Source: Liolophura sinensis (taxonomy: Eukaryota; Mollusca; Polyplacophora; Chitonida; Chitonidae). Taken from it: a stretch of 64,000 bases of DNA. Under the pieces are notes generated by a model that ran no database searches, was not told where the DNA came from, and worked only from the letters and a program-made list of their open reading frames with translations. Made by a program: the position numbers and the translations under genes. This document shows, in pieces, positions 55,972-64,000 of this stretch (the first letter of the stretch is position 1; the number at the start of each line of letters is the position of its first letter). The stretch spans positions 17,289,485 through 17,353,484 of the forward strand of contig NC_088296.1 of NCBI RefSeq assembly GCF_032854445.1, written 5' to 3'.

Positions 55972-56240
55972 AACTCCGTGGCTCAGTTGGTTGGCGCGCT
56001 AGCGCAGCGTAATGACCCAGAAGCCTTTCACCAATGCGGTCGCTGTGAGTTCAAGTCCAGCTCATGTTGGCTTCCTCTCCGGCGGTAGGTGGGAAGGTCT
56101 GGCAGCAAGTTGCGGATGGTCGTGGAATTTCCCCGGGCTCTGCCCGGTTTCCTCCCACCGTAATGCCGGTTGCCGTCGTATAAGTGAAATATTCTTGAGT
56201 ACGGCGTAAAACACCAATCAAATAAATCAAATAAATAAAA
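55972..56240 (+). mobile_element. full-length SINE-A
   Basis: The head CTCCGTGGCTCAGTTGGTTG, CGCGCTAGCGCAGCGTAATG, and B-box GTGAGTTCAAGTCCAGC are intact. The tail is CGGCGTAAAACACCAATC with AAATAAATC repeats. It shares near-identical sequence with the reversed copy 0.6 kb downstream. Confidence 0.95.
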
Positions 56241-56792
56241 GTTTTTTTAATGTGATGCCGTCGACTTTGCATGCAATGGCTTGGCGGAATTGATTTTTGT
56301 GAAAATTTATACCATGACAGTTTGTCAACACACAAAAAACACCTGTGTCGAAATCTAATTGAACATAAACGTGTTCCCAACGCAAATAGGTGGTAAATAA
56401 ATGTGAAGTACACATGTTTGTGTAACGCAAGCAAAACTTGTTAATTTGACACAAGAAGGCGTTGTTCAAATATGACTTTTGTTGGAAAAAACTTGGTTTG
56501 TGGTCATACAACACAAGTGTTTTTTGTGTGAACATCATACACACAAACATTGAGGCCCCTGTATGTCAGTTATAAGTGATTAACTTTGGCAAGAACAAAA
56601 CTGCCTACATGAGATCATTTTTAATGTATAGTGCACACGGATAGAAGAAACTTCCTTTCATTCCCGCACAGAGGCCAGGTGACCGGGAAGTTCAGTATGA
56701 ACAGAGCGTCTAGAACCTCTGGCATTTTGCTTCATGATTGTGTCCATTCTGCTTAACCACTCACCAGTCAAACAAATTTTTAAAAAATAAAT
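56241..56792. other. no gene seen
   Basis: AT-rich spacer between two oppositely oriented full-length SINE-A copies. A 107-codon - strand frame (56550-56227) lacks any domain. Confidence 0.4.
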
Positions 56793-57056
56793 TTATTTAT
56801 TTATTTGATTGGTGTTTTACGCCGTACTCAAGAATATTTCACTTATACGACAGCGACCAGCATTATGGTGGGTGGAAATCGGGCAGAGCCCGGGGGAAAC
56901 CCACGACCATCCGCAGGTTGCTGGCAGACCTTCCCACTCACGGCCGGAGAGGAAGCCAGCATGAGCTGGACTTGAACTAACAGCGACCGTATTGGTGAGA
57001 GTCTCCTGGGTCATTACGCTGCGCTAGCGCGCTAACCGACTGAGTCACAGAGGCCC
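56793..57056 (-). mobile_element. full-length SINE-A, reverse orientation
   Basis: From TTTATTTGATTGGTGTTTTA to GCGCTAACCGACTGAGTCAC, AGAGGCCCC. Box B reads TTAGTTCAAGTCCAGC on the - strand, with one change. The copy is otherwise close to the 55972 copy. Confidence 0.95.
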
Positions 57057-57214
57057 CTAAAAAAAAATAATAAATACATAAGTAAATAAAACATTGCAAT
57101 CTTTTCAATGAATGTATATGTAGCATAGCCTGCGTAGGTGCACGTTTTCCAGATTAGAACACGCAAAATACAAAAAGAAATAAGATTCACTGTACAAATC
57201 ATATATGGAAATGT

Positions 57215-58500
57215 ATGGGAAGGTCTGCGAGCAACCTGCGGATGATCGTGAGTTTCCCCCGGGCTGTCCCCACTTTCCTCCCAACATAATGTTGGCCGCC
57301 GTCGTATAAGTGAAATATTCTTGAGTACAGCGTAAACCACCAAACAAATAAAATAAATAAATAAAACATTGCTTACATGGCAGTCATTAACAATGACAGG
57401 CACATTCATGAATGCTACTCCTTATCAAGAAGATGAATTCAATAGGAAAACTACCATGGCACACTAAAAGTTCATATATATATATATATATATAAACAAG
57501 TCTATCTGCAGTACACGGCGACATCCAGAGCTTAATAGTTAGTGTGTAAACAGTTCTAAGTAAAATTACAGAATTCTTAGACAGCGTCGTTTTTATTCAG
57601 TCTTTTCTCACGGGAAAACGACGACCTTTAGTGATCCACGTACAGTGTGTGTTAAAGTACATGTAGGTCGATGTGTCTCTAGTCAAACGCCTCGTGACCT
57701 AATTCTGTGTAAGTTATGCTGCCAGGGAGCATACCATTCGCCAATATAGTCGACAGCAAAATTTCAGTAAGAAATTTAAAGACAGAAGTAAATAACGGAA
57801 GTTCCACTGAAATTTTGTGTACATTGGTCATAATTTTGACTGTCCCCAGTCCACTTGTTACATACGAAGATGTGCTGTTATGGTATCGCGTGCCATTTTG
57901 TCAGATGTAAGCCCAGTATACCACAGTTTCCAAACATTGCTGAACTTTTTCAGCAACGTTCGACTTTAATATGTTCAGTGCAACCACAGGGCTTTATGTT
58001 CAGTAGAGTGTTTACCCCAAATAGCAAAACTGGTAAATGTAAGCGCAGCCCAACTTATTGGCGAGTGCCGCTTTGCTCCTAATGTATTTATTTGATTTAG
58101 ATACTTGACTGGTGTTTTACGCCGTACTCCAGAATATTTAACTCATACGACGGTGGTCAGTATTGCGATGGGAAGATACACACGACCAGCCGCAGGTTGC
58201 AGGCAGATCTTCCCAAGTACGGCCGGAGAGGAAGCCAGCACGAGCTGGACTTGAACTCCTAGCGACTGCATTGGTCCTGGGTCATTGGCCATGCTGGCCC
58301 TCCCCAAATGTAACCTGCAAAAGTTGAAACAGTTGGTGTTACTTGTGTGTTACTGAAATAAGACATGCATGTACCAGTCAAAAACTAAATTTAATTTTAA
58401 ACGGTACAGTAATCTATTCCCACACAGAGATATACCATCGCTGTGAATCTGCAATAGTGAGTGAGTGAGTGAGTGAGTGAACGTCGTACTTAACAATTTT
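57215..58500. repeat. segmental duplication unit, copy 1 (SINE-flanked)
   Basis: It consists of a direct SINE-A 3' part (57215-57365), a unique core (57366-58085), a reversed SINE-A (58086-58312) and a flank ending in (GAGT)n plus the reversed end of a SINE-B at 58455-58510. The whole layout recurs at 59815-61055. Core landmarks are CAGTTCTAAGTAAAATTACA, TTTTCTCACGGGAAAACGA, GATCCACGTACAGTGTGTGT and GGCGAGTGCC. Sampled identity is about 90%. The 62-75 codon frames in the core are not conserved as frames between copies. Confidence 0.88.
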
Positions 58501-59495
<995 letters not shown>

Positions 59496-59597
59496 TAGCA
59501 ACACCCCATATTCATATCTTCATTTGTTAGAGACGTTTACACGCTCTAATGACCACCTGGCTAGATGTTAATACAAGAGCCTATTTCAGAAAGAATG

Positions 59598-59772
59598 TCT
59601 ATCACACCTTGTCCATCCAGTCACGAATTACTGACACTACTTGACGCTTTGCCCCACCCAGTCACGAATTACTGACACAACACGCGGCACGTTGTCCATC
59701 AAGACAGTGGGCAAGGTATCATGACTAGTGTCAGTAATTCGGGACTGGAAGGACAAGGTGGGATACATAGTG
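59598..59772. mobile_element. inverted-repeat element, ~44-bp arms
   Basis: ACACCTTGTCCATCCAGTCA then CGAATTACTGACACT on the left is inverted on the right as AGTGTCAGTAATTCGGGACT then GGAAGGACAAGGTGGGA. A second CACCCAGTCACGAATTACTG copy inside makes a partial tandem. It is small, non-coding and MITE-like. Confidence 0.65.
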
Positions 59773-59814
59773 TCAGATTTCGCATATCTGGAGAGAGGCA
59801 AAAAATCCGGCTGA

Positions 59815-61055
59815 TATTGGGAAGCTTGCAGATGGTCGTGGGTTTCCTCCTGGCTGCGTCCGGTTTCCTCCCCCCATAATGCTGGCCGCCGTCATATAAG
59901 TGAAATATTCTTAAGTGTGGCGTAACCACCAATCAAATAAAAAATAAATAAATAAAACATTGTTTGCATGGCAGCCATGAACAATGACAATCACATTAAT
60001 GCTAAACCTTATCGAGAAGGTTAATTCAATTGGAAAACTACCTTGGCATTCGGAAATTTTTTTATATTAACAAGACTGTCTGCAGTATACCGCAATATTC
60101 AGAGCTAAACAGTCAGTGTGTAAACAGTTCTAAGTAAAATTACAACAGAATTCTTAGACAGCGTCGATTTTAGTCAGTCTTTTCTCACGGGAAAACGATG
60201 ACCTTTGGTGATCCACGTACAGTGTGTGTTTGAGTACATGTAGGTCGACGCGTCTCTAGTCAAGCGCTTTTTGACATAATTCTGCGTAAGTTATGCTGCC
60301 CTGGAGCATGTGATTCGCCAATATAGTCGACTGCAAAATTTCTGTAAGAAATTTAATAACAGAAGTAAATAATGGAAGTTCCACTGAAATTTTGTGTGCA
60401 TTGGTCATAATTATGATGGTCCCCAGTCCGCTTGTTACATACGAAGATGTGCTGTTATGTTATCGCGGGTCATTTTGCCAGATTTAAGCCCAGTATACCA
60501 CAGTTTCTGGTATTGCTGAGCTTTTCCAGCAACGTTCGACTTTAATATGTTCAGTGCAACCACAGGGCATTATGTTCAGTAGAGTGTTTACCCCAAATAG
60601 CAAAACTGGTAAATGTAAGCGCAGCCCAACTTATTGGCGAGTGCCTTAATGTATTCATTTGATTTATATACTTGACTGGTGTTTTACGCCGTACTGGAAA
60701 ATATTTCACTTATACGAAGGTGGTCAGTATTGCGATGGGAAGATACACACGACCAGCCGCAGGTACTTGGCAGATCTTACCAAGTACGGCCGGAGAGGAA
60801 GCCATCACGAGCTGGACTTGAACTCCGAGCATCTGCATTGGTCCTGGGTCATTGGCCATGCTGGCCCTCCCCAAATGTAACCTGCAAAAGTTGGAACAGT
60901 TGGTGCTACTTGTGTGTTACTGAAATAAAACATGCATGTACCAGTCAAAAACTAAATTTAATTTTAAACGGTACAGTAATCTATTCCCACACAGTGATAT
61001 ACCACCGCTGTGAATTTGCAATAGTGAGTGAGTGAGTGAGTGAGTGAGTGAGTGA
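59815..61055. repeat. segmental duplication unit, copy 2 (SINE-flanked)
   Basis: Same order as copy 1: direct SINE-A 3' part (59815-59960), core (59961-60655), reversed SINE-A (60656-60872), then CAACCACAGGGC-bearing flank sequence and (GAGT)n. Differences from copy 1 are scattered substitutions and small indels, including loss of the (TA)n at 57475-57494. Here the SINE-B after the GAGT run is longer (to 61283) than in copy 1. Confidence 0.88.
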
Positions 61056-61283
61056 ACGTCGTACTTAACAATTTTTCAGTCATATGACTACGAAAAAATC
61101 CCTAGAATGCAGGTCATGTGCCTTCTTGTTGCAGGACGTATTTCCACCACTCTTTTATCTAGTGCTGCTTCTCTGACACGCCTTACCGAAGGCAAGTAAG
61201 CCGCCCCGGCTGAGCCATTATACTGATACGGGTGAACCAGTCGTTGCACTTTCCCCTTCATGGTGGACGCCAGAACCTGCAAT
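61021..61283 (-). mobile_element. SINE-B copy, reverse orientation
   Basis: (GAGT)n, CGTCGTACTTAACAATTTTT, TTCTTGTTGCAGGACG, CTTACCGAAGGCAAGTAAGC and GAACCAGTCGTTGCACTTTC follow in reversed SINE-B order. The tRNA-like head is missing. Confidence 0.9.
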
Positions 61284-61584
61284 ATCCGTACACCTGTGAA
61301 GAGTAGGTCAGACAAATACCTGTATCTCATCTAGATGTAGCAAACAGCACCACAGATGGGATACAGGCAGATAAAAATGGATAATAATACTAATATATAT
61401 ATATCAGCTAACATTGATGTATCACACTGGCCGAATTTAGATATCGGCGTGCTAATTGAGACAACGTGCAGTCATTTGTAAAGATGAATGCCGACTAGCC
61501 TTACTTAAGATTGTTTGTTATCCCGGTGTCTGAAATCATTCTATCGTAAGATTGGGCACGATGTACTAAGTTCTGACATTAAGA
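61284..61584. other. no gene seen
   Basis: Short unique segment with a TATATATATATC tract near 61393. Confidence 0.45.
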
Positions 61585-61918
61585 CCAACGTACCACTGGA
61601 GTGTCCTTCTCGACGTCCTGGGTTCAATCCCGGATCGGGTCATACGAAAGACTTAAGAAATGATATTTGTTGCTGTCTCGCTTGGCGCTCAACACTTAGA
61701 GGTTATCACAAGGAAAGATAAGTGGTTGGCCGATGTCAGTATAATGTCACCCGGTGGTGTGTCATGTCTGGTGTCTACGGCAAGATACCTCAGTGACGAC
61801 AGTGCTTAGGCGGCATTAACCCTGTCACAAGAAGACAAAGTATATGTAAACACACCTGATGACTCCTCGTCGTCATATGACTGAAAAATTGTTAAATACA
61901 GTACCACGTAAAATCTAA
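61585..61918 (+). mobile_element. SINE-C, near full length
   Basis: GGGTTCAATCCCGGATCGGG (B-box), GCTTGGCGCTCAACAC, GATGTCAGTATAATGTCACC, TGTCTACGGCAAGATACCTC, CACAAGAAGACAAAGTATAT and CGTCATATGACTGAAAAATT. The tail runs straight into the CATACATA microsatellite. Confidence 0.92.
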
Positions 61919-62091
61919 AGCATACATACATACATACATACATACATACATTCATACATACGTACATACATACATACATACATACATACATACATACATA
62001 CATACATACATACATACATACATACATACATACATACATACATACATACAGACATACATACAGACATACATACAGACAGGCATACATACAG

Positions 62092-62125
<34 letters not shown>

Positions 62126-62187
62126 TCACACACACGCACGCACACACCCACGCACGCACACAGACGCACACACACACACACACAGGG
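61919..62187. repeat. (CATA)n then (CA)n microsatellite extending from a SINE-C tail
   Basis: About 185 bases of CATA/CAGA repeats followed by about 80 bases of CA/CGCA repeats. The SINE-C tail ends in CATACATAC, so the tract is an expanded SINE tail. It gives Tyr-Val-Cys-Met frames on the - strand that are not genes. Confidence 0.95.
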
Positions 62188-62640
62188 AAGGCCACAGGGA
62201 TTTTTTTAAACAATATAATCCAGCGTAAATTCCAAATGGACCTGAGGCATCCATAATTTAGATTATACAACATACAACAGTTTTCAAATAACAGTTAAGT
62301 GCGGAAATACCCAGTCTTTAGGTACACCCGACAGTGAATCTACCAGTGCCCAATGCGCTGTGCCCGTCAGAAGAATGCGGTAGAAGTTTGCAGGTTCATG
62401 TATCAGTGTTTATTTTTATTCAGACTTGTGAACCAGATGGCAGAGTTATTTCCAAGAAACTGTAACTGACACCTGTATTATGTGGATTTATCAGTCGACA
62501 GTTTGGGTGCGTGTGTGTGTGGAATGTAAAAACACAGCCAGTAATTTACAGGTTGATATGTACCCGGGTGTTTTCATTGGCGACGTCGTTTATACTCGAG
62601 AAGAGTAAGCTATACAACCAGTGCACCATTAGCTTCTAAC
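62188..62640. other. no gene seen
   Basis: No feature recognised. A CTTCTAACAG acceptor-like site at its right edge belongs to the exon candidate that follows. Confidence 0.4.
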
Positions 62641-62647
62641 AGGAAAG

Positions 62648-62801
62648 ATGGGGATTTCTTACCATGTACTAGTGGCTCTGTTAGAGGTGGTAGCCAGGTA
62701 CCCCAAAACAGGCGTAGCTAACTTTTATGGACAGTTTTTAAACCAGTTCGAGGTGTTACCTTTAGGCAATGACAGTTTGGAGGATACGTTTTCCACTTCA
62801 G
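62648..62801 (+). CDS. candidate first coding exon of an unknown protein
   Basis: After TTAGCTTCTAACAG, GAAAG and ATG open a frame of 51 codons plus one base that ends at a CAG/GTAGGT donor, with an in-frame stop just beyond. It reads MGISYHVLVALLEVVARYPK, then TGVANFYGQFLNQFEVLP, then LGNDSLEDTFSTSG. The composition is protein-like, with a hydrophobic helical start. I do not recognise a family and no continuation is visible in the last 1.2 kb. Confidence 0.35.
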
Positions 62802-62864
62802 GTAGGTTTTAAGCTATGCATGTCCAGTCCTTCCTTCGTAGTCAAACTCACCAGGGGGGCAATG

Positions 62865-63010
62865 TACCAGGAGCCTCTCACCAATGTGGCTGCTGTGAAT
62901 TCAAGTCCAGCTCATGCTGGCTTCCTCCACGGCCATTCGTGGGAAGATCTTCCAGAGGCCTGCGGCCTGTGGATTTCCTCTCTCCATAATATTGGCAGAA
63001 ACTTCGTATG
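62865..63010 (+). mobile_element. SINE-A middle fragment, diverged
   Basis: GAGCCTCTCACCAATGTGGC, GTGAATTCAAGTCCAGC, TCATGCTGGCTTCCTCC, then a shortened GTGGATTTCCTCTCTCCATA. The 3' tail is lost. Confidence 0.8.
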
Positions 63011-63169
63011 ACCACGTTTTCACTTAATACTTCTAAAACAGTTTCCATGTCCTCCGTTGTTGGTATTATTCAATTTTTCTTTAAGAAATTTGAAATCTTT
63101 CCAGCATTTGTAAATTTTTTGCTCTTTTACTTTCTGCATCTTTACTTTGGAATTTCCAATAAAGGGTTA

Positions 63170-63530
63170 AAGGGAGGAACTACACCCATATATCTTAGAC
63201 GGGAGACACAGGATAAAACCCGGGTCGTCCCATACCGGAGACTAAAAATAGCACGCTTTGCGTTCATTCTGAGAGGTTAGAGCAACTTAACAAACAGGAC
63301 TAGTTGGCACGGTGTCAGTATAATGTGGTTGATTCGGGTGTCATGTTGGGTGTCTTTGGCTTAATATTTCAGTGTCGGCAGCACATTGGCGACATGATCT
63401 CGCCATGCCACAAGGACAAACAGTAGGCCAATACGTACACACTCCCAATGACCCGTCGTCATATGATTGAACAATTGTGAGGTACGACGTAAAACCCCAA
63501 GCATACACACATACATACATGCACACATAA
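63170..63530 (+). mobile_element. SINE-C copy, diverged
   Basis: AGGATAAAACCCGGGTCGTC, GGTGTCAGTATAATGTGG, TGTCTTTGGCTTAATATTTC and a CGTCATATGATTGAACAATT end. The tail is AAAACCCCAAGCATACACAC plus a CATACATACATG run. Confidence 0.88.
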
Positions 63531-63694
63531 AATCCGCCCTTTCACATGGCGTCGACAGCCGCCGATAAAGACTTGAATTTGGCATCCTATATGTAGATAT
63601 AGCGTTAATGTCTTTGATGTACAGATTTTGCTAGCAATATCAATAGTGTGTAACAAGGTGCATACATATACATGTATATCTCTGAAAATTTAAA

Positions 63695-63955
63695 TCGTAG
63701 AGCGTCCGCTTAGGAAGCGGTAGATCAAGGGTCAACCCTGGGTCGAGTCACACCTAAGGCCTTAAAAGAGTAATCTGTACATTCCGCGCTTGGCGTTCAG
63801 CATGATGTGGATAGTGCAACGACTGGTTGACCGTATCAGTATATATCCATACTGCAACAAGGAGGGACATTACATCCACTCTAAGGATTCCTTCCTTGCC
63901 ACATGACTGAAAAATTGTTAAGTGCGACTTCAAACCCCAAGCACTCACTCACTGA
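63695..63955 (+). mobile_element. SINE-B copy with internal deletion
   Basis: GGTAGATCAAGGGTCAACCC, GCTTGGCGTTCAGCATGATG, then a jump from GTATCAGTATATAT to CTGCAACAAGGAGGGAC. The end is CAAACCCCAAGCACTCACTC. The missing central block is similar to the deletion in the copy at 35718. Confidence 0.9.
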
Positions 63956-64000
63956 AAATCTCAGTCACATCTCAATCCAAGCAAAATACAGAATGAATTC

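Noticed and set aside
61806-62273. 155-codon - strand frame rich in Tyr, Val, Cys, Met
   Set aside because: Translation of CATA and CA microsatellites.

Overview
The window is nuclear DNA of an animal. Its genes are split by GT-AG introns and it is dense in tRNA-derived SINEs and minisatellites. It also carries Ty3-type, PIF/Harbinger and LINE debris and a 200-base run of N. The SINE repertoire, with tails such as CGGCGTAAAACACCAATC and TTAAACCCCAAGCACTCAC, together with a TLR remnant and a fibrinogen-domain exon, suggests a lophotrochozoan, most likely a mollusc. That assignment is inference from sequence style. I see no rRNA, no credible functional tRNA gene, no operon and no CRISPR array.

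One gene is complete and convincing: an ABHD6-type monoacylglycerol lipase on the + strand. It has eight coding exons between 37176 and 51688 that join cleanly into 340 codons. The N-terminal membrane anchor and the Ser146/Asp278/His307 triad are present. A likely 5' UTR exon ends at 34400 and a 3' UTR intron is plausible. Its introns hold four large minisatellites (45 bp x ~54, 31 bp x ~33, 87 bp x ~26, 36 bp x ~10), a fifth lies in the presumed 5' UTR intron, and SINEs and foldbacks fill much of the rest. The 87-bp array is a serial duplication of the end of coding exon 5 together with its 5' splice site.

The second gene is a Toll-like receptor on the - strand (27963-25476). It is recognisable from signal peptide to TIR but carries three in-frame stops and three frameshifts, so it is a pseudogene. 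A single fibrinogen-related-domain exon lies at 59355-59451. Three further exon-like segments without recognised homology lie at 3582-3907 (-), 10165-10288 (+) and 62648-62801 (+).

Layout: 1-0.9 kb, 41-bp satellite; 2-6.5 kb, SINEs, an orphan exon and LINE ORF1/endonuclease debris; 8.7-9.6 kb, 49-bp array; 9.7-16.5 kb, SINEs, a MITE, hairpins and a 17-bp array; 17.8-19.2 kb, a SINE and a broken, internally inverted Ty3-type integrase; 19.3-25.2 kb, SINEs and two arrays; 25.5-28 kb, the TLR pseudogene; 28.8-33.7 kb, SINEs, (AT)n, Harbinger transposase debris and the N gap; 34.3-52.6 kb, ABHD6; 53-55 kb, two arrays; 55.6-64 kb, SINE-rich DNA with a duplicated 1.25-kb SINE-flanked unit, the fibrinogen exon and microsatellites.

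No coherent multi-gene system is visible. The most unusual signal is the multiplication of a splice-donor-containing exon end inside ABHD6. Next are two SINE families sharing a 3' end, a minisatellite seeded by a SINE tail, and a duplicated unit bounded by inverted SINEs.
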